Counted from the first letter of the stretch, positions 34,156 through 42,955 are shown. The stretch is 46,545 nucleotides of DNA from Gammaproteobacteria bacterium MFB021 (GCA_000737985.1 JNVT01000040.1:1-46545), one strand, 5' to 3'. Program-made: numbers and translations. Notes: generated by a model from the letters alone, not told the origin.

Positions 34156-35567
34156 TCAAACGACTGCTGATCGCCAATCGCGGCGAAATCGCCCTGCGTA
34201 TCGTGCGCGCCGCACGCGAACTGGGTATCGAGAGCGTAGTCGCGCACAGCGAGGCCGATGCCGACTCCCTGGCGGTGAGTCAGGCCGATGCGGGCGTGTG
34301 CATCGGCCCGGCCCAGGCGACCAAGAGCTATCTGAACGCCGCCGCGATCCTCCAGGCCGCACGCGAGTGCGACGCCGACGCCGTTCACCCCGGCTACGGC
34401 TTTCTCTCCGAGAACGCCGCTTTCGCCCGAGCCGTGGTCGAAGCCGGTATGGTCTTCGTCGGCCCCGATGCCGCGATCATCGAGCGCATGGGCGACAAAG
34501 CGATGGCACGCCAGACTGCGGTCGATGCCGGGGTGCCGGTGGTCCCCGGTTCACCGGGCGCGGTGAGCGAGCCGGCACGTGCCGCAGCGATGGCGGCGGA
34601 GATCGGCTTCCCGCTGCTGATCAAGGCTGCTGCCGGCGGCGGTGGCCGCGGCATTCGCGTGGTTGAGAACGCCGACGAATTCGACCGCCAGTTGCAGGCT
34701 GCCCAGGCCGAAGCGCGCGCGGCCTTCGGCGATGACCGGGTCTATCTCGAGCGCTTCATCGAGCACGCCCGGCACATCGAAGTCCAGGTGCTCGGCGACG
34801 GCGAGCGCGTGGTGCACCTGTTCGAGCGCGAGTGCTCGCTGCAGCGTCGCCGCCAGAAGCTGTTCGAGGAGTGCCCGTCGCCGGCACTCGACGAGGCAGC
34901 GCGCGAGGCACTGTGCCACTCCGCCGTGCGCCTGGCCGAACACGTGGGCTATGTCGGCGCCGGCACGCTGGAGTATCTGTTCGATAGTCACAGCGGGGAG
35001 TTCTTCTTCATCGAGATGAATACCCGTATCCAGGTCGAGCACCCGATCACCGAGGCGGTGACCGGCATCGATCTGGTGCGCGAGATGCTGCGCGTGGCCA
35101 GCGGCGAGCGTTTGCGCTTCGCGCAGTCACAGATCCAGTGCCGTGGCTGGGCCGTGGAGATGCGCATCAATGCCGAAGATCCGGCCCGCGACTTCTTCCC
35201 TTCTCCGGGCACGGTGGCACGCCTCATCTGGCCCACGGGTCCGGGTATCCGCATCGATAGCGCGCTGTTCGAGGGGTATCGCATGCCGCCGTTCTACGAC
35301 TCGCTGGTGGCCAAGCTGGTGGTCTGGGACGACAACCGCGCAGCCGCCCTGGCGCGTGCCGCTCGGGCCCTGAACGAGTTCGTGCTCGACGGCTTCACCA
35401 CCACCGCCGCACTGCACCAGCGCCTGCTCGAGACACCGGCGCTGCGCGCGGCCGAGATCGATATCGGCTTTCTGGAGCGCTGGCTCGCCGACGCTCCCCA
35501 GCCTGTTGCCTCTTCCTCTGCCCCTGTCTCTGCCCCTGCTTCTGCCGCTCAGGAGACCGCCCCATGA
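34152..35567 (+). CDS. Biotin carboxylase, AccC-like, of the pxp cluster
   Basis: A 471-residue ATP-grasp enzyme that carboxylates biotin with bicarbonate and ATP. It begins IKRLLIANRGEIALRIVRAA, then HPGYGFLSENAAFA, IKAAAGGGGRGIRVV (glycine-rich ATP loop), HIEVQVLGDG, ERECSLQRRRQKLFEECPS, and EMNTRIQVEHPITEAVTG with catalytic Glu and Arg. A Ser/Ala/Pro-rich tail of ~25 residues follows the catalytic body. It is coupled by 4-bp overlaps both to the biotin carrier before and to pxpB after it. It is probably a second, dedicated copy and not the fatty-acid accC, which usually sits with full-length accB. Confidence 0.93.
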   Translation: MIKRLLIANRGEIALRIVRAARELGIESVVAHSEADADSLAVSQADAGVCIGPAQATKSYLNAAAILQAARECDADAVHPGYGFLSENAAFARAVVEAGMVFVGPDAAIIERMGDKAMARQTAVDAGVPVVPGSPGAVSEPARAAAMAAEIGFPLLIKAAAGGGGRGIRVVENADEFDRQLQAAQAEARAAFGDDRVYLERFIEHARHIEVQVLGDGERVVHLFERECSLQRRRQKLFEECPSPALDEAAREALCHSAVRLAEHVGYVGAGTLEYLFDSHSGEFFFIEMNTRIQVEHPITEAVTGIDLVREMLRVASGERLRFAQSQIQCRGWAVEMRINAEDPARDFFPSPGTVARLIWPTGPGIRIDSALFEGYRMPPFYDSLVAKLVVWDDNRAAALARAARALNEFVLDGFTTTAALHQRLLETPALRAAEIDIGFLERWLADAPQPVASSSAPVSAPASAAQETAP

Positions 35568-36460
35568 CCACTTTGCCCCCTCCGGCGGCGCGCTACAGCC
35601 TGGCCGCCGATGAGTATCTATTCGTGGAGGTCAGCGAAGAGATGACGCTGGAAGCGTTCTTTCGCGCCCTCTCCATCACTCAACGCCTGCGCGAGCTGGC
35701 GCTGCCCGGTCTGATCGAGATCTGCCCGGCCAATGCTTCCTATCAGGTGCGCTACGACCCCGACCGGATCTCGGCTCAGACGCTGATCGATACCCTCGAA
35801 ACACTCGATGCCGAGGTCGCCGCCCGCCAGCGCAAGACGCTGACGACCCGGGTGGTCGAAGTGCCAGTCCTCTACGACGACCCCTGGACGCGCGAGACCC
35901 TGATGCGCTTTCGGGATCGGCACCAGGATCCCAGTGGCACGGATCTCGATTACGCCGCGCAGATCAATGGCCTGCCCGACGCCGAGGCCTTCATCGCCGC
36001 GCACAGCGGCAACCCCTGGTTCGTCTCCATGGTGGGGTTCGTCGCCGGACTGCCGTTCATGTACCAGATGGTGCCGCGCGAGCGTCAGCTACAGGTGCCC
36101 AAGTATCTGCGCCCGCGCACCGATACCCCCAAGCAGACGGTGGGCTACGGGGGCTGCTTCAGCTGCATCTATTCGGTGCGCGGGGCCGGTGGGTATCAGA
36201 TGTTCGGGATCACGCCGATGCCGATCTACGATCCCAGCGGGCAGCAGCCGCACATCGACGACTCGATGATCTTCTTCCGCCCGGGCGATATCGTGCTGCA
36301 CCGCGCCATCGACCGCGCCACCTATGACCGTCTCGACGCCGAGGCGAAGGCGGGCCGCTTCCAGCCGCGCGTGGCATCGTTCGATTTCGACCTCGATGCG
36401 TTCTCCCGGGACCCAGACGCCGTCGCTGAGCAAGTGAAGGAGGTGCTGCATGCGCATTGA
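35564..36460 (+). CDS. pxpB: 5-oxoprolinase subunit B (KipI/AHS1 family)
   Basis: A 298-residue cyclophilin-like KipI protein: NASYQVRYDP, VVEVPVLYDD, NPWFVSMVGFVAGLPFMYQM, VPKYLRPRTDTPKQTVGYGG and YQMFGITPMPIYDP. The typical KipI is ~220-240 residues; the extra length is in an N-terminal ferredoxin-like part and the C-terminal tail. It overlaps accC by 4 bp and pxpC by 11 bp. It forms a heterodimer with PxpC. The same pair of folds makes up the carboxyltransferase domain of urea carboxylase, which matters for its link to the biotin genes here. Confidence 0.92.
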   Translation: MTTLPPPAARYSLAADEYLFVEVSEEMTLEAFFRALSITQRLRELALPGLIEICPANASYQVRYDPDRISAQTLIDTLETLDAEVAARQRKTLTTRVVEVPVLYDDPWTRETLMRFRDRHQDPSGTDLDYAAQINGLPDAEAFIAAHSGNPWFVSMVGFVAGLPFMYQMVPRERQLQVPKYLRPRTDTPKQTVGYGGCFSCIYSVRGAGGYQMFGITPMPIYDPSGQQPHIDDSMIFFRPGDIVLHRAIDRATYDRLDAEAKAGRFQPRVASFDFDLDAFSRDPDAVAEQVKEVLHAH

Positions 36461-37421
36461 CGTAATCAAGCCCGGACTCGCCACCTCGATCCAGGATCTG
36501 GGACGCCAGGGCTATTACCACCTGGGTATCCCTCCCTCGGGGGGCATGGACCAACGCTCGCTGCGCGCGGCCAATCTGCTGCTCGGCAACCCGGAAGGGG
36601 CGGCAGTGCTCGAGTGCGCCCTGCTGGGGCCGGAACTGCGCTTCGAGCACGCCTGCTGCGTGGCCGTTTGCGGCGCCGAAATGTCACCCAAGGTGGACGC
36701 TCGGCCCCAGCCGCTGAACACCGTCTTCGAGGTGCCGGCCGGCGCCACCCTGAGCTTCGATTTCGTGCGCGCTGGGGCACGCGCCTACCTGGCGGTAGCG
36801 GGCGGTTTCGATGTCCCGGAAGCGCTCGGCAGCCGCAGCACCTACGCGCTGGGGGGGCTTGGTGGGCTCGAGGGGCGGCCACTGCAAGCCGGCGACCAGT
36901 TGACCACCCTCACCCCGGCAGCCCCGGCACGCGTGGGGCGGGCACTACCCGAGCCCTTGATACCGCGCTTTGCCAAGGCGTATCGGCTACGCGTGGTGCC
37001 GGGCATCTACGCCCACCGCCTGGAAGCGCACAGCCAGGAAAGGTTCTATGCCGAGACCTGGACGGTGGCCTCGGAAGCGGATCGGGTCGGCTATCGCCTC
37101 AAGGGGGGCTCGACGCTGTCGTTCCTGGAGCGCGAGCCACCGTTCGGCGCCGGCAACGATCCGTCGAACATCGTCGACGCTTGCTACCCGATCGGGTCGA
37201 TCCAGGTACCCAGTGGCAGCGAGCCGATCATCCTGCACCGGGATGCCGTCTCCGGTGGCGGCTACGCCATGATCGGCACGGTGATCAGCGCCGACATGGA
37301 TTGGGTCGGCCAGATTCAGCCACACCAGTCGGTGCGCTTCGAGGCGGTCGATCTCGAACAGGCGCTGGCGGCAAGGCGCGAATACCAGGACACCCTGGCG
37401 GCACTGCGGCAGATGCCGTGA
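36450..37421 (+). CDS. pxpC: 5-oxoprolinase subunit C (KipA/AHS2 family)
   Basis: A 323-residue KipA protein: DVIKPGLATSIQDLGRQGYYHLGIPPSGGMDQRSL at the start, LLGNPEGAAVLECALLGPEL, AYLAVAGGFDVPEALGSRSTY, and SSNIVDACYPIGSIQ-like and SGGGYAMIGTVISADMDWVGQ blocks near the end. The ATG at 36450 follows GGAGG by 6 nt and lies inside the end of pxpB. It partners PxpB. Confidence 0.93.
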   Translation: MRIDVIKPGLATSIQDLGRQGYYHLGIPPSGGMDQRSLRAANLLLGNPEGAAVLECALLGPELRFEHACCVAVCGAEMSPKVDARPQPLNTVFEVPAGATLSFDFVRAGARAYLAVAGGFDVPEALGSRSTYALGGLGGLEGRPLQAGDQLTTLTPAAPARVGRALPEPLIPRFAKAYRLRVVPGIYAHRLEAHSQERFYAETWTVASEADRVGYRLKGGSTLSFLEREPPFGAGNDPSNIVDACYPIGSIQVPSGSEPIILHRDAVSGGGYAMIGTVISADMDWVGQIQPHQSVRFEAVDLEQALAARREYQDTLAALRQMP

Positions 37422-37553
37422 GCACCATCTTCCCATGGCCCGACCTCCGCGTCGGGCCCCGTCAAGGAGGGCTAAAACCACCGCCATGACAGCGCACCGC
37501 TCGGTGCTCCCCGACTCCTGCATAAAATAAGCACAACAAAAGGTATCCCCATC

Positions 37554-38897
37554 ATGGCTAACGCTCCCCAGGCGCAGACAAGCGCCGACCTCGATTTTTC
37601 CGAACGCCCGGTACCCGACAGCGGGCGCATGCCCAAGGCCAATCTGATGATGGCCTGGTGGGCAGTGTGCAGCGCGATCTTCTACATGGTGGTGGCGGCC
37701 GCGATGGCGCGCAGCTACGGCACCGTGAACGCTCTGATCGGCATCGTGCTCACGGTGATCGCCTACGGCCTGATCAACGCCGTGATCAGCCGCTACGCGA
37801 TGCGCACCGGGCTCACCGTGGGGCTGTTCTCGCGCCGCCTGTTCGGCCAGGCGGGCGCGCTGCTGGCGAGCCTGATCTTCTTCGCCACCGCGCTCTACTA
37901 TGCGGTGTTCGAAGGCTATGTGATGGCCCTGGTGCTGAGCCAGTGGAGCAATGGCCTGAGCATGGCCGTCTGCACGGCGATCGTCGCGATCCTCGGTGTG
38001 TCGCTGATCTTCGGCAGCGTCCAGCACTGGCTCGACAAGTTCAACGGCGTGCTGCTGCCGGTCTACGTCATCGGCATGCTGATCGCCGTGGGCATGGCAA
38101 TGGCCAAGTTCGGCTATCCCACGGGCTGGCTGACCCGGGTGCCCGAGGGTGGCGCCCCGGCCTGGGGCTGGGGCCAGACCTTCGCCTACTACATGGGCGT
38201 CTGGGTGCTGATGATGTTCACCTTCGACTATGCCCGCTTCGGCCGCCGCGAAGATGCCACTTTCCACGCCCGGGTGACCTTCGGCGTGCCGTTCTACCTG
38301 ATGACCTTTCTGTTCAGCGGTCTCGTCGGCATTCTGCTCGATGCCATGATTCCGGTGGAAGGGCTGTCGGAAGTCTCGGTGGTGCTAGGGCTGCTCGATC
38401 TGATGGGTGTCGGCGGACTGCTGCTGGTCTGGGTCACCCAGAGCCGTATCAACACCGCCAACTACTATCTGGCGACGATCAATTTCGAGGCGCTGGTTTA
38501 CAAGCTCACCGGCACCAAGCTCTCCAAAGTCGTTGCTGGCTGCATTATCGGCGTGCTCGCCTATCTGCTGATGATGGCCGACGTGTTCGGCTACATTCTC
38601 AAGGCACTGGCCTACCAGGGCGTGTTCGTGGTCGCCTGGGTCGGCGTGGCGCTGGCCTATATCCAGGCCCACCCACCCGGCAGCGAGGATAGCGCCATGG
38701 CGCCTGAGCGCCTCTCCCGCGCCTACGACACGCACGGCCTGTGCGCCTGGTTCGGCGCCACCCTGGTGGGCATGGTGGTGATGCAGCTACCCGACCTGGC
38801 CGCCTTCTCGGCGCCGGCCACCGGACTGTGTGCCTATGCGCTGTATACCGTCGGGCTCAGGAGAGAAAGGCGCAACGGCGTGGGTTCGCCGACCTGA
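37554..38897 (+). CDS. NCS1-type (purine-cytosine permease-like) transporter of the pxp cluster
   Basis: A 447-residue membrane protein with about 12 hydrophobic segments. The N-terminus PDSGRMPKANLMMAWWAVCSAIFYMVVAA and blocks such as SLIFFATALYYAVFEGYV, FTFDYARFGR and WVTQSRINTANYYL place it in the nucleobase:cation symporter-1 family, in a branch different from the two copies at 22351 and 23832. It follows pxpC by 132 bp and probably imports the substrate of the pathway, perhaps 5-oxoproline, a lactam, or a cyclic imide. The substrate is inferred only from context. Confidence 0.85.
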   Translation: MANAPQAQTSADLDFSERPVPDSGRMPKANLMMAWWAVCSAIFYMVVAAAMARSYGTVNALIGIVLTVIAYGLINAVISRYAMRTGLTVGLFSRRLFGQAGALLASLIFFATALYYAVFEGYVMALVLSQWSNGLSMAVCTAIVAILGVSLIFGSVQHWLDKFNGVLLPVYVIGMLIAVGMAMAKFGYPTGWLTRVPEGGAPAWGWGQTFAYYMGVWVLMMFTFDYARFGRREDATFHARVTFGVPFYLMTFLFSGLVGILLDAMIPVEGLSEVSVVLGLLDLMGVGGLLLVWVTQSRINTANYYLATINFEALVYKLTGTKLSKVVAGCIIGVLAYLLMMADVFGYILKALAYQGVFVVAWVGVALAYIQAHPPGSEDSAMAPERLSRAYDTHGLCAWFGATLVGMVVMQLPDLAAFSAPATGLCAYALYTVGLRRERRNGVGSPT

Positions 38898-38951
38898 CTC
38901 GGCGCCCCAGCCGCCTTTGCCTTTTGCTCGCTCCTCTCTCGTTTCCCTCTC

Positions 38952-38972
38952 GGGCGGCTCTAACGGCCGCCC
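38952..38972. terminator. Hairpin between convergent NCS1 transporter and peptidase genes
   Basis: GGGCGGC and GCCGCCC form a 7-bp stem around a 7-nt loop; it overlaps the last codons of the peptidase gene. No T-run, so only a weak call. Confidence 0.4.
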
Positions 38973-41122
38973 AGTCTTTGCCACAGAAAACGCCACGCCA
39001 GCGCACCGAGCCGGGCGCGCTGGGCGTTGTCGGCGGCGCCGCCGTGACCGCCTTCGGTGTTCTCGTAGTAGTAGACGTCGCTTGCGTTCATCGCTTCCAT
39101 CTTCGCCATCATCTTGCGCGCGTGCCCGGGGTGCACGCGGTCATCGCGGGTCGAGGTGGTGAACAGCACCGCCGGGTAGTCCACGCCCTCGCGCAGGTTA
39201 TGGTAGGGCGAGTAGTCTTTCAGGAAGCGTTCCCAGTCGTCGCTGTCCGGATCGCCGTACTCGGCCATCCATGAAGCGCCGGCGAGGAGCTGATGGTAGC
39301 GGCGCATGTCGAGCAGCGGGACTTCACAGACCGCAGCGGCGAAGTGATCCGGGTAGCGGGTGATCATGTTGCCCACCAGCAGGCCGCCGTTGGAGCCGCC
39401 CTGGATGCCCAGTTGGCGCGGTGTGGTCACGCCGCTGGCGACCAGGTCCGCGGCCACCGCGGCGAAGTCCTCGAACGCCTTGTGGCGATCCGCCTTGAGC
39501 GCGGCACGGTGCCAGCGCGGGCCGTACTCGCCGCCGCCGCGGATGTTGGCCACCGCGTAGGCGCCGCCACGGGCGAGCCAGCAGCGTCCCACGTCGGGGG
39601 CATAGTGCGGCGTGAGCGAAATCTCGAAACCGCCATAGCCGTAGAGCAGCGTGGGCAACGCTGTTTCACGTGAAACGTCGTCAGCGCCCGCCGGCAGCAC
39701 GAGGAAATAGGGTACGCGGGTGCCGTCGGCGCTGGTGGCGAAGCGCTGCTCGACCCGCATGCCGCTGGCCTCGAAGAAAGCCGGCGCCTGCTTGACCGGC
39801 GTGGGCGCCGCGGACGCGGTCTCGGCCTGGGCCAGGTCGAGGCGCGATAAAGTGGTCGGGGTCAGATAGTCGGTGACCACGACGAAGACCTCGTCGCTGG
39901 TCTTGTCGTCCACCGCCGAGAGACCGACCTCACCGGTGGCTGGCAGGGCGTCGAGCGCCAAGCTCGACCATTCTTCCTCGGCGCGTGGTTCGAGGCGCAC
40001 GAAGCGGTGTTTGACGTCTTCGAGGATATCCAGCACCAGGTAGTGGCGGGTCCACTCGAACCCTTCCAGCGAGCGCCGGGCGTCCGGCGTGAACAGCACG
40101 CGGAAGTCGCGGGCGCCGGCCTTGAACGCGGCGTAGTCGATCGCCAGCAGCGCCCCGCTGGGGTAGCAGGTCGTCTCTGGCATCCAATCGTCGCGCAGCA
40201 GTACCAGCAGCCACGCGCGGTGCACGCTGGCCTGGGCCGAGAGCGGCAGGTCGAGCAGCAGCTGGGTGCCATCGGGTAGCCGTTCGATCAAGCGCTGCTC
40301 GTAGAACGCCAGGGCGTGGTGGATGAAGTCGCGCTCGAAGCCGCGGGTGTGATCGCGAAAAGCGACCGCCATCAGATCGCTCTCCGCCGCCTCGAACAGC
40401 GTCTCCGCTGCTGCCAGAGGCTGCCCCCGCCGCCAGCGCTTGACGCAGCGCGGATAGCCCGAGCTGGTGAGCACGCTCTGCCCCGCGGCATCGGCACCGA
40501 AGTCGGTATAGACATAGACCGTATCGCGGTCGATCCAGCTCATCCCGCCCTTGGCCGCGGGCCGCTGGAAGCCCTCCTCGACCCAGCGCTTGCTGACGAG
40601 ATCGAACTCACGCGTCACGTCGGCATCGGTGCCGCCCGGAGAGAGTGAGACCAGCGCCCGCTCCCAGGTGCCCGCCGGGTCCTCGGGCTCGAGGCAGTGC
40701 GCGCCGTGCCACACCCAGCTCTCGCCCTCGGCGGCGTTGAGCGCGTCGACGTCGATCAGCACTTCCCACGCCGGCCTGGCCTGGCAGTAGTCGGCCCAGT
40801 GGGTCCGCCGCCATAGCCCGCGCGGGTGGTCGGCATCCTGCCAGAAGTTGTAGTAGTGCTCACCGCGCTTGACCACGAAGGGGATGCGGTCGTCGGCATC
40901 GAGGATCTCGCGCAGCTCGGCGGTCAGGGTATCGAGCTCGGGGCCACCCAGGGCATCGAGGGTCTGGCGGTTGTGCGCCTCGACCCAGGCCAGTGCCGCC
41001 GGGTCGTCGATCGCCTCCAGCCAGCGATGCGCGTCGGCCTCGGCGATCATGTCGGGGTCGGCCCCACCGCCCGCGGCATCGGGCGTCTTGGCAAGATAGG
41101 GAAATCCGGGGAAGCGGCGCAT
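38960..41122 (-). CDS. Prolyl oligopeptidase family serine peptidase (S9A)
   Basis: A 720-residue S9A peptidase with no signal peptide: an N-terminal helical start (DADAHRWLEAIDDPAALAWVEAHN), a seven-blade propeller, and a C-terminal alpha/beta-hydrolase domain. The catalytic serine is Ser577 in QGGSNGGL, the acid lies in RDDRVHPGH, and the histidine is His693 in TEGGHGG. It cuts short proline-containing peptides in the cytoplasm. I chose the ATG at 41122 because AGGAG precedes it at a good distance; the start at 41152 lacks one. Close to hydroxyproline and 5-oxoproline genes it might supply proline-rich or pyroglutamyl peptides, but that is speculation. The coding sequence carries a parS-like site at 39662-39677. 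Confidence 0.93.
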   Translation of the reverse strand: MRRFPGFPYLAKTPDAAGGGADPDMIAEADAHRWLEAIDDPAALAWVEAHNRQTLDALGGPELDTLTAELREILDADDRIPFVVKRGEHYYNFWQDADHPRGLWRRTHWADYCQARPAWEVLIDVDALNAAEGESWVWHGAHCLEPEDPAGTWERALVSLSPGGTDADVTREFDLVSKRWVEEGFQRPAAKGGMSWIDRDTVYVYTDFGADAAGQSVLTSSGYPRCVKRWRRGQPLAAAETLFEAAESDLMAVAFRDHTRGFERDFIHHALAFYEQRLIERLPDGTQLLLDLPLSAQASVHRAWLLVLLRDDWMPETTCYPSGALLAIDYAAFKAGARDFRVLFTPDARRSLEGFEWTRHYLVLDILEDVKHRFVRLEPRAEEEWSSLALDALPATGEVGLSAVDDKTSDEVFVVVTDYLTPTTLSRLDLAQAETASAAPTPVKQAPAFFEASGMRVEQRFATSADGTRVPYFLVLPAGADDVSRETALPTLLYGYGGFEISLTPHYAPDVGRCWLARGGAYAVANIRGGGEYGPRWHRAALKADRHKAFEDFAAVAADLVASGVTTPRQLGIQGGSNGGLLVGNMITRYPDHFAAAVCEVPLLDMRRYHQLLAGASWMAEYGDPDSDDWERFLKDYSPYHNLREGVDYPAVLFTTSTRDDRVHPGHARKMMAKMEAMNASDVYYYENTEGGHGGAADNAQRARLGALAWRFLWQRLGGR
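39662..39677. promoter_or_regulatory. parS: parS-like ParB-binding site inside the peptidase gene
   Basis: TGTTTCACGTGAAACG differs only in the last base from the consensus TGTTTCACGTGAAACA, and the 14-bp core GTTTCACGTGAAAC is a perfect palindrome. In the gene it spells V-S-R-E-T using TCA, CGT, GAA and ACA, low-GC codons unlike the surrounding high-GC codon use, which suggests that the DNA site itself is kept. ParB sites often lie inside genes near the chromosome origin. Confidence 0.8.
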
Positions 41123-41250
41123 CGCGCGTCTCCTGTTTGTCGTCGTGGTCATAGAGCCTAAGCCATGACCCGCGTTCCACCGAGCGCGGATCTTCGCGCC
41201 CCGCTACGCGCGCCCTGATTCACGCGCCCGGGTCCGTCCCCGGCGCCGGC

Positions 41251-42828
41251 TCAGAAGTGGTCGACGGCGGCGGCACGCCAGTCGGCTTGCCACGCCGCGG
41301 GAATCTCATCCCCCAGCAGCTGGCCGTCGTTCAGCCGCGGCAGCTCGAACGCCGCGTAGCCGCGCGCCGGCGCGTAGCTGCTGCGGTGGCGGATATGGTC
41401 CGGGGTCAGCGCATCGAAACGCTCGAGCCCCATGGCGCCGGTGATCGCGGCGAAGCCATCCAGGGTTGCGCGGTGATAACGCGCCACCCGCTCGGCCTTC
41501 TCCGGCACGTTGATCGCGCGTGCTCGCTTGGGGTCCTGGGTGGCCACGCCCGTGGGGCACTTGTTGGTGTGGCAGCGCCGGGCCTGGATACAACCGACCG
41601 CGAACATGAATGGGCGCGCGGCGTTGCACATGTCGGCGCCGAGCGCGGTCTTGACCACCATGTCGTAGCCCAGGGCGACCTTGCCGCTGGCGACCAGGCG
41701 GATCTTGTCGCGCAGCCCGGCGCCGCGCAGGGCGTTGTCGACGAACGGCAGCGCCTCGTCGATGAACACGCCGAGGCGGTCCGAGAACTCCTGCGGCGCC
41801 GCACCGGTGCCGCCCTCGGCGCCATCGATGACGATGAAGTCGACCAGGGTGCCGGTCTCGATCATCGCCTTGCAGATACCCAGGAATTCGTGGCGCACAC
41901 CGAGGCACAGCTTGATGCCCACCGGCTTGCCGTCGCAGAGCTCGCGCAGCCGGGCGACGAACGCCATCAGCTCGCGCGGGTTGGAGAACTCCGGATGCGC
42001 GGGGGGTGAGGCACAGTCCTGGCCGGCCTCGATCTGGCGCGTGCTGGCGATCTCCTGATTGACCTTGGCCCCCGGCAGCAGCCCGCCGTGAGAAGGCTTG
42101 GCCCCCTGGGAGATCTTGATCTCGACCATCTTGACCTGATCGCGGCGCGCCTTGTCGCGAAAGGTCTCGGCGTCGAAGCGACCATTCTTGTGGCGACAGC
42201 CGAAGTAGGCGGTGCCAAGCTCCCAGATCAGATCGCCGCCGTGCTTCTCGTGATAGGGGCTGATCGCTCCTTCGCCGGTGTCGTGGGCAAAGCCGCCCTG
42301 CTTGGCCCCCAGGTTCATCGCCTCGATGGCGTTGCCCGAGAGCGAGCCGAAACTCATCGCCGAGATGTTGAGGCGCGACGAGCGGTAGGGGCGCGTGCAC
42401 TGGGGGCCGCCGATGGTGATGAAGCGCTGCTCGTCGGGCACTTTGCGCGGCGCCATCGAGTGGAAGGAGAAATTGTAGCCGGCCGCATCGACGTCACGGA
42501 TGGTGCCGAACGGCGAGGTATCGCCGGTGCCATCGGCGCGGGCGTTGATCAGGTTGCGCTGCTCGCGGGAGAAGGGCCGCCCGCTGGTCTCGGATTCGAA
42601 GAAGTACTGGCGCAGCTCCGGGCGCACGAACTCGAGCATGTAGCGCAGATGCCCGATCAGCGGGTAGTTGTAGAGTACGTTGGCGGTGGAGCTCAAATCG
42701 CGCCAGCCGATCAGCGCCAGCGGCACCCATAACAGCAGCAGCCACAGCCAGGGGTGCCAAACCACGCCGACGGCGAGAATCAGCGCCAGCGTCACGGGAA
42801 CGAGAAGGTAAAAGAGGCGACGGTACAT
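41251..42828 (-). CDS. Membrane-anchored FMN-binding glutamate synthase-like protein
   Basis: A 525-residue protein. Residues ~5-45 form two hydrophobic segments (LFYLLVPVTLALILAVGVVW, LWLLLLWVPLALIGW); the rest is the FMN-binding TIM-barrel domain of glutamate synthase: SRLNISAMSFGSLSGNAIEAM, GAISPYH, VEIKISQGAKPSHGG, VDFIVIDGAEGGTGAAP and ALGADMCNAARPFMFAVGC. Cysteines in CIQARRC and the following HTNKC match the 3Fe-4S ligands of GltB. It lacks the glutaminase domain, so it cannot be a classical GltB. Such stand-alone proteins are widespread but their reaction is unknown. It is divergent from the GntP permease gene. Confidence 0.9.
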   Translation of the reverse strand: MYRRLFYLLVPVTLALILAVGVVWHPWLWLLLLWVPLALIGWRDLSSTANVLYNYPLIGHLRYMLEFVRPELRQYFFESETSGRPFSREQRNLINARADGTGDTSPFGTIRDVDAAGYNFSFHSMAPRKVPDEQRFITIGGPQCTRPYRSSRLNISAMSFGSLSGNAIEAMNLGAKQGGFAHDTGEGAISPYHEKHGGDLIWELGTAYFGCRHKNGRFDAETFRDKARRDQVKMVEIKISQGAKPSHGGLLPGAKVNQEIASTRQIEAGQDCASPPAHPEFSNPRELMAFVARLRELCDGKPVGIKLCLGVRHEFLGICKAMIETGTLVDFIVIDGAEGGTGAAPQEFSDRLGVFIDEALPFVDNALRGAGLRDKIRLVASGKVALGYDMVVKTALGADMCNAARPFMFAVGCIQARRCHTNKCPTGVATQDPKRARAINVPEKAERVARYHRATLDGFAAITGAMGLERFDALTPDHIRHRSSYAPARGYAAFELPRLNDGQLLGDEIPAAWQADWRAAAVDHF

Positions 42829-42914
42829 GTCGTGGTATCCATCCGAGGAGTCGGACCTTCAGTGTTGGTCGCGGTGACCGATTGTTCAAATCGGTAACAC
42901 GCCCCTCGCGTCTT

Positions 42915-42955
42915 CCTCTCACCTCTCACCTCTCACCTCTCACCTCTCACCTCTC
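42915..42955. repeat. Heptamer tandem repeat (CCTCTCA)n
   Basis: Five perfect CCTCTCA units (42915-42949) plus a partial sixth, followed by C/T-rich sequence to about 42985. It lies in the 293-bp divergent region between the glutamate synthase-like gene and the GntP permease gene. A variable-length tract here could alter promoter spacing. Nothing else is recognised in this region. Confidence 0.85.
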
